The position numbers and the translations under genes were made by a program. From assembly GCA_032207245.1 (NCBI GenBank), contig CM063504.1:22775491-22839490 (forward strand): DNA of 64,000 nucleotides. The letters run 5' to 3'. The stretch is from Pardosa pseudoannulata. Its lineage: Eukaryota > Arthropoda > Arachnida > Araneae > Lycosidae. Shown piece after piece: positions 23,170 to 36,042 of this stretch. The notes beneath the pieces are model-generated. The model was not told the DNA's origin and did no database searches. It saw nothing but the letters and a program-made list of their open reading frames with translations. Numbering within the stretch: position 1 is the first letter of the stretch; each line of letters begins with the position of its first letter.

Positions 23170-23445
23170 CCAATCGTGGTTTGGCAATGAACTTGCTACA
23201 AGTTTGATAAGACAAGTTTGCGACAAAATGGCACGACAAGTGTATTGTAATTTGAATGACAAGTTTGCTTCAAGTTTGATATGACAAGTTTGCTGCAAGT
23301 TGGAAGCATGGTGACTTCGAAGTTTGCGTAGACTTACTGCAGTCTTGTTTCAAACTTGCCGACTTGTCATGCTGAACTGGCTGCAAGTTTGCAGGCTTGC
23401 AAAGCAAGACTGTTGCAAGTTTGCTGCAAATTAAATTTGCTATAT
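23170..23445. repeat. Degenerate CAAGTTTGCTG minisatellite
   Basis: GACAAGTTTG, GCAAGTTTGC and close variants recur about ten times on the plus strand, with at least one inverted copy (CAAACTTGCCGACTTGTC). Spacing is irregular (about 10-30 bases). No ORF. Confidence 0.6.
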
Positions 23446-23487
23446 GAGAAGCGTATTCTTTAAGGGCGAGTTTTTTTTTCTTTTCTG

Positions 23488-24041
23488 TAGCACATTTTAA
23501 ACCCTTAATTTTAACATTATCTCCGCATGTATGAATTTTATTTTTCTATATATTAAAGTACATAATTTCGGTATGTGTAGTATAAAAATGTTATCCTATT
23601 CATTTTAATAGAAATATATCAGTTAGAATCTGATCATATTTATTGATCGTTTCCCAGATTTTAATGTTGTTGTAGCACATTTAAAACCCTTAATTTTAAT
23701 ATTATCTCCGTATGTATGAATTTTATTTTTCTATATATTAAAGTACATAATTTCGGTATGTGTAGTATAAAAATGTTATCCTATTCATTTTAATAGAAAT
23801 ATATCAGTTAGAATCTGATCATATTTATTGATCGTTTCCCAGATTTTAATGTTGCTGTAACACATTTAAAACCCTTTATTTTAATATTATCTCTGTATGT
23901 ATGAATTTTATTTTCCTATATATTAAAGTACATAATTTAGATATGTGTAGTATAAAAATGTTACCGTATTCATTTTAATAGAAATATATCAATTAGATCT
24001 GATCATATTTATTGATCGTTTCCCAAGTTCTAATGTTCTGT
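23488..24041. repeat. Tandem array, three 185-bp units
   Basis: Units begin at 23488, 23673 and 23858 (TAGCACATTTTAAACCC or variant), exactly 185 bases apart. Each contains TATCTCCGTATGTATGAA, TTTCGGTATGTGTAG and TTATTGATCGTTTCCCA. The third unit is the most diverged. Confidence 0.85.
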
Positions 24042-25444
24042 TTCCTCTAAGTAAAGCGTTTAAAAAATATATATTTGTTACAGAGAGTGATTTCATTAAA
24101 TTTCATCACGAAAAATTACCAAATGAAGTAAAAATAAACTAAATGAACCACCTATTTTACTCTAAAAATATTCAACTTGACTACTGAATTATTTTTTAAT
24201 CGGTAGTAATTACTCTAAAAAATTTTATACAAAGTGGCACTTAACCCAAGCCCTACGGTCTCTCAAAAAAGGTTAATTACTGAATCCCTTTATTTACTCC
24301 CAACCTTAAGGAATCTTCAAATATTTGCCCATGCTCACATATGCAAGGTTGAACCCGGAAGTCTGAGATATCATTATCACGTTGAAAGAAATAGTGGAAA
24401 AAGCATCCGAATCGCACATTAAAAAGAGCGCAACAAGGTAACGAAAGCAATCCGCCCCTAAAACTATTATGCGACAACTTAATGATCTATTTCAGCATCC
24501 AAAAAATACAATTCATTTGAGAAAGAAAAATACACGGGAATGAGCTTCACAATTTGAGAAACTCTCTCTCGGATGGATAGTTTTTTTGAGTAGAAAAGAC
24601 ATCTGCCGTTAGGGGAGAAAGAAGCCCTTAAATGACAACTATTCCCAATTAAATATCTGCTTGAATATTCCAACAAGATAGTTCGACAAAATAAATAAAG
24701 CAATAAAGTTTCAACTACATCGTAATTGGATTTCAATCTTTACATTTATTTCAGTTTTATGGAAGGAGTAATTACATAGGAAACGAAATCAAAAATTTAA
24801 AGAAAATGTGCCAAGAAGTACTGATAAATAAGAGATTTGAAAAAAATTTTCAATTTTACAACTCCTCTTCAACCTCTACTCAAAATACAGAATCAAAATT
24901 AAATTAATTTTACAATTTACACTAAATCACAAATTTGTGATGAAAATCACACTCAGTTTATTTAATTTGTGATTAAGTGAATGTTTCAGTCTATTTAGTA
25001 TGAATGTTATGTGTTTCCTTTGTGTTTTCTTTGTTAATTCAATTAGATTTTAAATATTCAAATTTTGTAAAATTTTTCCTCAAAATGCAGTTTTTGTTTA
25101 TGTATCAATTTGTTGAGTTACGATCCCCTCGCCAGAATTCAAACGCCACGCTGCAAGCACGCCAATTTCGCCAAATGTGGTTGAAGCACCAACAAGATCC
25201 ATGATTAGAAACAGGAGAGTGGGCTAAGAAGAGGAGTTGAAAAACCTTCTCCTTTAAAAGCTTTTAATTCATTTATACTTTTACAATTTTCTTTTTAGAA
25301 TTTAAATAGCATTTCTACATTTTTTTTTATCTCGGAATTTTTAATTTGAATTATTTTTTCCAATGCTGTTAGCAATACAGTTGGTAGCTTTATGCCAAAT
25401 ACGGCTGCAAAGCTGTTACTGATTTAGCAGCACCTGGAGCACGT

Positions 25445-25697
25445 GTTTAAGGAATGCTACGGACGAGTAACATGCGTCATCGTAATTTTGAAGCAATGAC
25501 CAAACAGAAGAGCTTCAGAATTGGTCTACCACTACTTCCAGGATTATCGTTTGAACTTGGAAGACATAACGACCACGAACGTATTTTACGTTCCTTAGCC
25601 GCTATTAATGAACACGTCGGATCTTTGTTCGGCTTGAGCCTCGAACTCTCAACCCTGAAGATTGACACCTTTGCCCACTGAGCTACCGCGGCTCAAT
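25445..25697 (-). mobile_element. Another tRNA-derived SINE family
   Basis: On the minus strand the head reads GCCGCGGTAGCTCAGTGGGC (A box region) and GAGAGTTCGAGGCTCAAGCC (B box). About 180 bases of unrelated body follow, GC-richer than the surroundings. Two short ORFs overlap here on both strands and are not genes. Confidence 0.55.
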
Positions 25698-26945
25698 TCG
25701 AAGTTATTAAATTTGTAGAATTATCCATTGTAAAATTTTCGCACAGTTTTTGAGCATTTTTTATATTTCTTCGTGAATTTTGAGTAGCTAAAGATTTGAA
25801 TCTAGTTTTGCAAATGACTTAACTTTATTTGTTGCAACGCTACACTGTACGGATTAACACTAACTGTATGTGTGTGCAGAATTTTTTTTAAACTCGCATT
25901 CTCTAATGGTATTTGTGCTAAGTACATAAAAATAAAACCACTCGCACTATTCCCATTAAACAGAGAAATCTGTTTAGAATATAGGATGCCTAATACCTAA
26001 CAAGTTTAACCTATCTTCCTATTCTGAAAAACCAAGAATTTAACACAATTGCCAACAAGCTCTTCAAAAGAATTGTACCATTATTAAAGGATTTAAAATG
26101 GACTCAGTAAAAAAAGTGGCAGCCTTGCTTTAAATTAACCACAGATACGCAGGGGAGGGTTTGTGTGTGTGTCGAGAGGGGATAATTTTAAATACGCAAG
26201 GGACGTATCGAATGATGCCGATTTCATCCTCCTGGGGAAAGTAGTGCTCTTTTCTCACACTCACACAATAGTTTGTGCTATACCGGGAAAGCACACGTGC
26301 CAATTATTTAAATGATTTTTTTTTCATCGTTGTACTTGATGTAAAAAATCTATTGAATGTTGGATACAAAGGGTTTAACGACTACAATAACTATGACACC
26401 CACTAGGGAATTTTTGCAGTGATTGTTCAGTGACAAGTAGAAATCGAAGGGATAATTCTTACGGGAATTCTCGATTTTTAACATGACGAGGGAAATTTGA
26501 GTGGGAGGGAAGGTATATATAATATTTAAGATTTGGATTTAAGTGTAATGAACTCTAAAATTATTTCAATCAATCACTGGATATAGGCAGACAGATGAAC
26601 ATAAATCTACTGGCGTCAAGTAGTAGTAAATAAATCATTCCGAGGATTTATTTTTTTCCTTTAGCGCTTTATACAAAATGTTTTACATGCAATTTTAAAA
26701 AAATATTTAACAGACAAATACAACCGTCAACATTTATTTTCGGTTCTGGAGTCTTTTGCATGTACAGGGACTAATTAACTCTTTTTTTTTTTTCCTCGCT
26801 TGCACTGTTGCACGGGAAATTCAGAAAATGATATATTCATGGTAACCTAGGGATAATTTTTGACTGGCCCAAATAAAAGAGGCGTAAAAATATTAGAAAT
26901 AAGGTAGAATAGAGCAGTTTGTCGCAAAGTCACGAACTACTTACT

Positions 26946-27073
26946 ATAATGCCCTTCCCATTCATTTTCATGTTTACAACAGCCAATAGACAAACAATAA
27001 ACTGCCCTTCCGTTTGAAACTAAAGCCAGAATTGTCATAATTTGAGAATTTGCCATACTGCGTGAAATCGCCT
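26946..27073 (-). repeat. GGCGATTTCA repeat family, inverted copy
   Basis: The complement of this stretch matches 16936-17080 and 37290-37420: GGCGATTTCA, AACTTATRAC, TAGTTTCAAACGGAAGGG, GTCTATTGGCTG and GAATGGGAAGGGCATTATA in order. It lies directly beside the piggyBac-type MITE at 27084. Confidence 0.55.
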
Positions 27074-27083
27074 TATTTGTTAA

Positions 27084-27647
27084 ACCCTTCCGGTAAAATG
27101 ACGAGTCTAGCTCGTCATTAGTTTTTCATTCCATACCGCACAATGACGAGCTACACTCGTCATGCGATTAAAGTTACTGTTAAATATGATAATTTAGTTT
27201 AAAATTTCTAGTGTACTGAATTTGGCAACACTTTTATCACTTGTGAAAATCACAAGTCACTATTGCATATTGTTTACTTAGAATTTCTTGGTACAAGTCA
27301 TTGCCAAATTAATGAGTCAGAATAAAAGAAAACCTACTAAGAAATGCGTGTGTGTTACAAGAATCAAATTAAAAGTGAGACTACTTGGCGGTGTAAACAA
27401 TTAAGAATTCCTTTGCACTTTGTTTTGAAAAGTACCACTAGCTTGAAGACTATTATCTGTATACCTTATTAATGTTTTGCTTTGATATTTTCTTAATTTT
27501 ACTGGTTCTGATATTATTTAACACTATGTAAAAAGTGGATTTTAATTAAGAATATGTAAGAATTGTAAAATGAAACAAGTTTTTTAAATAAAAATTAAAT
27601 GGTTATTTCATGCACAGTTTTTCATTATTAAATCATACCGGAAGGGG
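27084..27647. mobile_element. piggyBac-type MITE, copy 2 (~564 bp)
   Basis: It is an inverted copy of 7948-8516, matching along nearly its entire length, flanked by TTAA on both sides (27080-27083 and 27648-27651). The ends are ACCCTTCCGGTA... and ...TACCGGAAGGGG. Differences between copies are few substitutions and short indels, so both are fairly young. Confidence 0.8.
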
Positions 27648-29192
27648 TTAATAATATAAATCTTGTTGCTATTTCAAAGAACTAATAAATAACAAGAATT
27701 AGAAGAATAAAATTTTACATTTTTCAATTCCTTCCTATTTTACACATAAAGTTAAATAGATATATACACATACCAAATTCGTATATAATTATCTGACTTC
27801 TTTGAAAAGGTGTGTGTGGGGAAGAGATACTTTTGAAAATATTAAATATCAATATAGTTGACATGCAAGCCGAAAGTCATTAAATATAAAACTGATATAT
27901 AGCCAAGTGCAATTATTGGGTTGTTATAAATTATAATAAATATTGTTTTAGGGATTTTTAACTGTAACAGTAGATTTACTGATGTTTTGATGATTTATGC
28001 CAAGCATTAATTATATATATCGAAGTTGTGTTTACATTTTAATTACTTTTTGGACTTATATTTAAAATCGCATTAAATGAAAAAAGCAAAATTAAAGAAT
28101 GGCAACACATAAAGGTCAAAGGTTTTTCCACTGACTGTATTAATCTAAATGGCTAGAGAACAAGGCATATTCATAGACAAAAAGAATCAACTCGAGTTCT
28201 GAAGAATCATTATTAAATAAATGAACTACGATGAGGTCAGCGAACTACTCTTTCTAATGCACCGACTTTACACAAGTTGCATTATTATCTAATGGATGAC
28301 GTCGTCATCGTAACATTAGAAAGGCTAAAAAAGAAAGTAACACTGAGCTGTTAAATTTTTTTTTCGTTCTCCTTCAAACACCGACTTAGAAGGATAATTG
28401 AAGCAAAAAATATAATTCAAGGACGGCGAATGAGAAACTAACAATTTTACAAGAGTTATGGAAGGCTGATTAAATTAATTTACAGCTGTGTAAAAGAAAT
28501 CCTTAACAGACAGCCCATTTCATGCGATTTTCATGGAAGTTCGGTCTGCCTAAAAGAACACCAGGAAGCGATAAATTTGCTATAGCTCTGTCTCTCTAAA
28601 GTGATTGTATGTATTTCCTTAACAACGAATTTGATTGGTTTCTGAAGCACCAAGTGGGAAAAATTAAACCGGACATGAACAGGTGTGGAGTATATAATGA
28701 TCAATGACACAATTTGAAGAAGCAGAAAAACACACGATGGTATTAAAATGATGATTGCAGAAAGCAACCGACCGCTTTTGAGAGGTGACGAAACTCTACG
28801 ACTATTTTAATTGGCATTATTAATTTCTAATTTGTCTGTGAGATCAAATAACAAAATTTTTTTCTCTAGTAAAGCTAATACAATTCATAAACTTTTTAAG
28901 TGGTACTATAAGAAATAATACAATCATTTCTCAAGACTAACTTATTAAAGAATCCCGTTACATATTCAATTGAAAAACTATTATCCAGTTGTAATAAAAT
29001 GTTTATAAACATATTTTTCTTTATCTTCCAAAATGAATTATATATCGATGTCAACTTTTGATAGAATTTTTTTTCTTCTTAGTTGTGTACACTTTTTTAA
29101 GTACAACTTGTCATTATAGTCATTATTTATCCTACCTTTTTCTTCATTCTTTAACTAGACTATTTCTGATGATCAAAAGCATACCGTCTAAG

Positions 29193-29487
29193 AATCATTC
29201 TACCCGTTATTTACGATTTAACACTTACCCAAGGAAGTCATTTTGGCTGCTTTTTATTTTCTATTAGAAAAACAATTATGTATATAATGACACAATTTCT
29301 AAGAATTTAACTTTTTGTACAACATATAAATGCGTTTATTAATATGTTGGGCAAAAAGTCCAAAAATTCTAAGAAATTGTGTCAGTATATACATAATTGT
29401 TTTGCTAATTGAAATTAAAAAGCAAAATGACTTCCTTGAACAATCTAGTGTTAATGTAAGTCAGAAACAATTTAAACCAGAATGATT
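29193..29487. mobile_element. Fold-back element, ~295 bp
   Basis: The arms (AATCATTCT... left, ...AGAATGATT right) pair over about 135 bases. Strongest stretches are GGAAGTCATTTTG and CAATTATGTATATAATGACA with their complements. A short loop lies near 29331-29345. Two short open frames here are artefacts of the palindrome. Confidence 0.7.
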
Positions 29488-32400
29488 ACAAATTTTAAAA
29501 TCAGTAATTGCCTTTTTAGTGTTATTTCTTAAATGTATATAAACAATTTCCTTTTAATAATTTTTGAACTATGTTACATTGTAAGAGAAACCATAAACAA
29601 TATAACAGGGTAATGAATATTACATTTCCCAATGAAACTGTGTTTTCCAGAATTCTTTAAAACTATGAAAATTTAATGAAATATTTGATTGCTAAAAGTA
29701 TGAAACTCTCTGAAACCGACGTAATAGTCATAATCTTTAAGTAATTATGTCCTTAATAATTACTAACCATACTGGCTGGAATGAAAATATTGACTGAATT
29801 TATACTAAATGATTAATTTGAAAATGAAATCAATTACTAATGAGCTGAAGAAATATTACGATTAAATTCTTTTGGAATAAGTTGAAAGGAATTCGAAAGG
29901 AGGATTAATTATTACTGATTTTTCTACCCGTGATCATAAAAATAAGGTAATTGCTTGTCACGAAAAGTCATTTAAGTTTCCCAACTTTTAAATTGCACTA
30001 GCTGTTAACAATTAGAAATGTTGTTAGAATTCGAAAAGGTTTCATGATTAGTAAAAGTTTACGCGAATGTCATGAATGCACGATTAATGAAATCTCTACC
30101 TACATTTCATTGAGTAACTCTTCCAAAAAAGCTATTTAACAACATATTTGATCCCGATAACCACGAAGCAACTGACAGGTTTTGATCTTGTTCAAATCTA
30201 TAAAAAATCAACTTAATCTAGTTGTCGATAATTAACTTTCGTTATTTTCTCGTTTAAGAATTTCACGTCTGAATATGAAGCTGTTAAATCTGTTGTCAAA
30301 TCAAATGTTAATGGTAGTGTCTTAAATTAATTCCAGCTCTTTTTGCTTCCCCTTTGAACTTATAAACTAGCGCAGTAAATAACCATAAAAATAACAAGCA
30401 CGACAGATATTTGAAAGTGCAATTAAAATTAAAGAATCTAGGTAACAATAATGACTGAGGTCTTTCTTAATAATGCGAACTATCAAAATACTAGCAGGAT
30501 TTTGCTTGTCTGTTTGCCATTTTCCTACGACTCTTCAACAATTTTCGCAATAGATTCATAATGTTTTTATAGCGAAGACGAGTCAGAAAGAGAACACAAT
30601 GTCTCAAGAATGTTTTCAATTAATAATGGAAAACTAACGAAAATCATCACATTTATATCATTGGGCAAACGGATTTAAACAAATAAACAAAAATTGATTA
30701 ATCAGAATTTACGTCACCTATTTCAAAGAACAGAAAAGAATAAAGTTAATGATGCCAATACGTTCTTAAAAATTAAGATCGGTCTTCAGTTTTATATTCA
30801 CAATAATGCGATTTCACATTCAGTTGCTGTTGCAACCACTTTATTACCAATACACCTGAATACTTTCTACACTTTTACTGCCAGTTTCATTAAATACAAG
30901 ATCGTGCTTATTTTGTCGCTTTAAAATGAACGGTATTCTTCTAAATTTTGACAGAGTTTATACGACTATCGAAATCATTGGTTATCTATCTAGCAGTACG
31001 CTAATCGGATGTCGCCTTTCTCAGAAATACGGTTGGTAAAACAGGAAAAAGGAAATCATTGGACAAGTTTGTTTCGGAGAATGACTGTGCTACAAATAAG
31101 AAATGTGTTGTAAATTAAGCGGCTATCGGAACAATAAATATATTTATCATATTTATCACGGCATGAAGAAAAAAAAAACGTCACAAGAGTAAGGATAATT
31201 TTAATGGATAACTGTAGTAATCTATGTCCATTCCTATAAACAAATTCTAGTTTTGTAAATAAAATTTGCATTTGGAGTTTTATTTCAAAAACAATCTAAA
31301 AATTAAATACATACAAAAAGAACTACACTCTGCACTAAAAACACAATAAAATGTTTCCACAATGGAGTTACAGTTACTTTATTGGAGAAACATGCTACGA
31401 TTTGTTTAGTACAGAGAGCGAGATTTTTCTCAGTATGTATTTTTTCTTTCTACACACGTAAAATTATTTTAAGAAATCATCAGGAAAGCCACAAGGTTTG
31501 TTTAACTGTAACCTTAATTTCTGTACACTGTGTATACCAACACTAATGGAAACAAGACCTATCCTGGAAGTAAACAGTGCATCGGGCAATGAGTCATCGT
31601 AAAAAAAAAGTCTTTTTTTGCTCGAAAATTACCTTTGTTCACAATTTTCAACAATAACTTTCGGGAGAACCACATTTTCTGTCATTATTTTAGAAATCGC
31701 AAAAGTTCAGGTCACATTCGAAAAACTCGGAAGTAATCGCATTTCTTTCCCAAGGTGAAGTTCAGTAATTTTGAAAGCAGGCAAGAAACGACAGAATAAT
31801 TAACAAAGGGGTTTTTTACTTTTAATTTAGTCGGGAGTGCAGTGTTCTTCCTGACCACCCCTATTTCGCTTGGGTGGTCTCGACTATCTTTTTCTAAACC
31901 ATTAATCCATTGCCTCTTTGCAAAACAAGGTAATTTTAGATGACATTAAAGCAAGATCTCACACAGGATTAAGATAGGAAATATGGCAATAAAACAGCTT
32001 TCGGTAGAGCATAAACTAAGTTGCATTCTTTAATTGGGTATTAGAGAGCTGTATGTAGTCAGTTAAGCACATTATACGTTTATTTATTCAGTATGCTATT
32101 CGATAATTTGGTAATTGACTTGCCATTTGTTTATATTAACACCATGAAGCATACTTGCAGATAAAATACATTCACATACAAACAATAAACAATTTAAAGA
32201 GAATCGTTAATGATAAAGAATGGACAACTACAGTTTTACCTGAACGTTTGGTTAAATGCTATTAAAGTTAATCATGCACAATAAATTACAAATCACTTGC
32301 GGCAAAACACATAAATCACTGTTTATCGTTTTTTCATCTATCAAAAATATGTTAAACATTAATAGAATATGCAATAAAAAATTTAGCTCACTGTCCACCT

Positions 32401-33069
32401 TGTATTTACTTTGGCTCAATTCATTAACAAGCTACAAAATGAGAAGGGAGTTTAATTTTACTTATAACGTACAGCAGTTAAAGAATTGCTGTAGGCTAAG
32501 CGCTAGAATTTAAATTAAATGCAATTAATATAATTTCATACTTTTTAAATAAAATTAGGGATTTAAAAATCAATTACTCCTATTTATAACTGATATCCCA
32601 CAATTTGTAGCTTTAATAATCAGACTAGAAATAAATTGTGGAATATAAGTTATAAATCAAACGTATTCAGCTTTTTGGCACGTAGATGACAAAAGATTTG
32701 TTTGGTTAATGAGTTCCTTAAGAGGAGAATATCCTGTGAAGCTTATAATCTTGAAAGAAACAAACATTGCAAGCTTCATAAACCTGAAAAGACAGCAATG
32801 TCACACCCCCACCTAAATACACACATTTCTAGATAAAGAATAAAGTTGATCTGGTTTTAACCAGCATCAAACCTTAATTTCTTGTAACAATTCTCGGACA
32901 TCCTTCAACGTTTAACAACAAGAATGATTGAATATCACCTAATGCATATTTCGCTTTTACCAGATAGCGATGTAAACGGTAAGAATGTGCATGCATTGAT
33001 CACATCAAGAGGACAAGCAACTCCATTCAATTAATTAGAAATATAAGCCATCTGAAAGGAGACACTTAC

Positions 33070-33288
33070 CCTCAATTCTCTCAACTGATATAATCCAATC
33101 TTTTGGATGAAGTGGTTGGCGGAAAGAGTAAAGTCAAACAGAGTGTAAAGCACTTGAATCTTAAATTTACGGCTTTTGCCACGCACTTTGCGAGGAACAG
33201 AACAACTCTCTTCAGAAAGCAAATGACCCGGGAAGGGTTGTCCCATCAGTAACGAGGGTGTATTTACAATTCTGTTATTACTTTCCAT
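33070..33288 (-). CDS. PLEKHG4-like: RhoGEF first coding exon (73 codons), candidate start
   Basis: The exon opens with an ATG at 33288 in a strong context (A at -3, G at +4), with an in-frame TAA three codons upstream. It closes at a consensus GTAAGT donor. The first 35 residues are polar and basic (MESNNRIVNTP...), and the end (ANHFIQKIGLYQLRELR) is helical. It joins in phase 0 to the 19226 exon, giving ...QLRELR/RQIEKGND..., a continuous helix that fits a spectrin-repeat first helix. No acceptor with a pyrimidine tract sits just before the ATG, so this is probably a start exon and the 5'UTR continues to the right. It lies about 13.8 kb from the next exon, so its assignment to this gene rests on phase and helical continuity. 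Confidence 0.65.
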
Positions 33289-35124
33289 GCTCTTTTAATT
33301 ATTTTTTATTTATTTCTGAAGAGTTTGGGTAATGATTGACTTTCCCGTGAAAGACTAAATACAAGTGGATCTGAATGCTTACTTTCCGGAGTTAGATGAG
33401 AAAAAAGATGAAAAATGCAAATGAATACAAATGAAAGTTCAGGCAACAGAAAAGAGATGCATTCTGAGACAGGAGTCATTCGAGAAGCTATAAACAAAAA
33501 ACTAATTTTTTTTAATAATTATAAACAGATATAAATATAAAAACTGAGTAATTTTCACCAGAAATTTGTGAGCACAGAAATCAATGCTTTCTGATAAATA
33601 CTGAACATAAATATTATAAAAGAATTAACTGTGCAACTTTGTGGTATCTCTTGCTACCCCCAAACAAAAACATTTACAAACTAATGATTAATTATGATAT
33701 TCAGACTAAATTTGAAGTTTGTACGTGAAAATATTAAAGGGGAAAATAATTTACAATCCTACTAAACTAAATCAAAATTTTAAAATCAGATGTTTTGGTT
33801 TCAAAATAAGCTTAAATTAAAAAAAAAAATTTTTGAGGAAGAGGAAGGAAAATCCAAAATCACCTTTAAATCTGTAAAAACATAGAACTTTTAGGAGATT
33901 TGGAAAGAGAATTCTTGTAGCGCTTAATAAACAAGGAGTTTAAGAATTACAGAATCAATGTTAAAAAAAGTGGACATAACAGAAACAATCCGAAATATAA
34001 AAATGCAATAAATATAATTCTGGAACAAAATCACGTAGTTATATCCTTTGGCATTTATCACAATCTGTTATTAAAATGCCTATGAAACGGAACAGCACAC
34101 ACACACAAAAAAAAGGGCAACTCAATTGAGGCACGTTTCTCATCATGCCAACGTCCACCTACAGCCGACGTTATCATCAAAATCAAGATCCTTTCTTTAA
34201 CTTTTACGAGCAACAAGCTACCATATATTCAACATTCTAGCCATCTTGACTCCTATCTTGTTCAAACATCCACATTTACAACGGTAATCCACAAATAAAC
34301 AGAGAGAAAATTTCTACCACGTAGAGAGCTCATAACTCAGTTACTGCAAAGAACACAGGCATGTTTACTAAAAAAGAGAGTAAAAAAGACCGCGATATCC
34401 CCAGAGATTAAAAATAACACGTGACTCAGATAAGTCAAGACGTAAGTTCTTACGTCTACCTGGTAGCTAACTTGGTTACCAGTTGGTTGCGATTTCTTTT
34501 ACCCCTGTCGCCCACCAGTCTATAATTTATTTCAAGCAACACAGTTTTTAAATTTGCATGAAGGAACACTTCCAGATTTCCGCCAAGAAAGTTGTCTTCG
34601 GGGAGAAAAAAAGTTGACGAAATGTCGTGCTGCTGAGCAAGTATTGTTTTTGAGGTTAACAGCACTTTCTACGAAGGATGCCCTATATCACTTGTTAGGA
34701 ACGATTAAAAACTATTAGATAAGAAACCGCAAGTTTTTATGCAGATGATGTTTCTAAGGGAGAGAAGGGGTAGTGGGATTAAACAATTAAAAATTGCTAA
34801 ACCTAGCCACTGCACCATTAACAAATTTACTGTATAATTTATCATGGTAACACTAACCACATGAAGCCTTATGACAACGCAAGCCAACAAAACCACCAAA
34901 TGTATTATCCAATACGAATTTATGTTTTGTCACACTACAAAAATTAAGCCAATCGGTGAGTAATAACTTTGTAATTATGCGATAGTTGATCAATCACCAT
35001 TTACTTTTAATCCAGTATTATAAGACCTTTATCAAATTTATTAAATTATATATTGTTATTGAGTTTAATCAATGTACGATAATTCAGAATGAAAATATTC
35101 GTTACATAAAGTTTTGTACCGGAA

Positions 35125-35245
35125 GGTTCATTAAAGTACTTAAAGCCGGCTAGAAACATCTATGTCCAAAGCGAGACTCAAATCCATAGGCCTATTGTTC
35201 AGAACGACAGCACCATGGGTATTCGATCGTCTGCCCATCACTACA
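35125..35245 (-). mobile_element. tRNA-derived SINE, degraded fragment
   Basis: Order of TACTTAAAGCCGGC, GAAACATCTATG, GAGACTCAAATCCATAGG and CCATCA matches the 7226-7403 family, with heavy decay. Confidence 0.45.
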
Positions 35246-35872
35246 AGGAGCAATGCCATTAAAAACAGATTTTAAACACATCTTTTTTTTAAACATAAAT
35301 TATTATTTTTTATAATCACCGAGAATTTTTAATAACAGGAAAATAAATTTACGATCGCATTATAATCTGCTAAAATTCTAATCATTCATCATTGTACAGA
35401 TTGCAGTATAAAAGTAACAGTAGTTCAACCCATGGCAAATTTTTGCACCGATCATCGATTATTTCATGATACACATTTGAAAAACCTTGCAACTGGCTTT
35501 CCCTTTAAATATATTTTTTCGTTTGTTAATCTCGGGCAGGAGACAGGAAAAAATAAATCACTTTAAAATAATATTGCAAGTAAAAGACAACGAGCTTCTA
35601 GATTTTACTAACAACGATGCTATTACAGATATAAAACGGATGAAAATGTATGCTATCTTCAGTAATATTTCGGAAAATTCTATTACACCAAGCGCATAGT
35701 ATTACTTGATATACTGAAATTGATGCAAGAAACTTGAGAACTAAAATATAATAGTATATTGCGACCTCTTGAAGTTTCTAACCAACAACTAGTGCTAGTT
35801 TAGTTTATCGTTTTATAGTCTGAAGAATATGACAGATAATTAGATTGGTTTATCATTAACTAGTATTTCCAT

Positions 35873-36042
35873 CAGTGGCGGAGCGAATGGGGGAACAGAA
35901 GGTCAGTCTACCATGCCGCGGGCTTTATCCACAAAGGAGCGCCAAATGATATATTCTATATATTACATTACTATATTTTTTCGAGGGGGAAATGCCAAAA
36001 GGTGTCATGCCCCGGACCTCAGTCATTGCGCTACGCCACTGA
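35873..36042. mobile_element. Short hAT-like MITE, ~170 bp
   Basis: Terminal CAGTGGCGGAGCG and its inverse CGCTACGCCACTG bound the element. CAGTGGCG termini are typical of hAT elements. The putative 8-base flanks (atttccat, attctcaa) agree only partly. Confidence 0.5.

Larger units (their letters stand above)
19227..33069. other. 13.8 kb intron or intergenic stretch, repeat-rich
   Basis: Between the spectrin exon and the candidate first exon. It holds tandem repeats (20641-21015, 23170-23445, 23488-24041), SINEs (20685-20828, 22640-22822, 25445-25697), piggyBac-type MITEs (22865-23037, 27084-27647) and a fold-back element (29193-29487). From about 29.5 to 33.0 kb I see no gene or repeat, only short spurious frames. 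Confidence 0.5.
1..33288 (-). other. PLEKHG4-like: Gene span: puratrophin-1/PLEKHG4-like RhoGEF (3' end off window)
   Basis: Fifteen coding exons on the minus strand join with matching phases: 33070-33288, 18996-19226, 16417-16620, 14004-14519, 12355-12560, 11684-11872, 10594-10669, 9551-9724, 9080-9169, 5993-6136, 5587-5664, 4623-4802, 2585-2762, 1839-1955 and 1-55. The joined product is about 886 residues so far: spectrin-like helices (about 40-220), Ser-rich linker (about 270-520), DH (about 523-715), PH (about 718-825), then tail. Members of this family load GTP onto Rho-family GTPases and act on the actin cytoskeleton; DH catalyses exchange and PH supports membrane or GTPase contact. The PH block with WFRKRKLNDTFLLQA and the post-PH MGIGNKP...DIKPS motif are what point to PLEKHG4/Solo rather than Trio or Dbs. 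The protein has no signal peptide and should be cytoplasmic. The gene continues beyond base 1. Confidence 0.85.

Noticed and set aside
23488..24041. CRISPR-like or regularly spaced array
   Set aside because: The units are contiguous 185-bp tandem copies with no spacer/repeat alternation, in animal DNA.
28295..28309. GATGACGTCGTCATC palindrome
   Set aside because: Isolated short palindrome with no adjacent gene start; expected occasionally by chance.
28531..28767. A 78-codon minus-strand frame with a hydrophobic start
   Set aside because: The hydrophobic residues come from AT-rich codons; no splice support or neighbouring exon.
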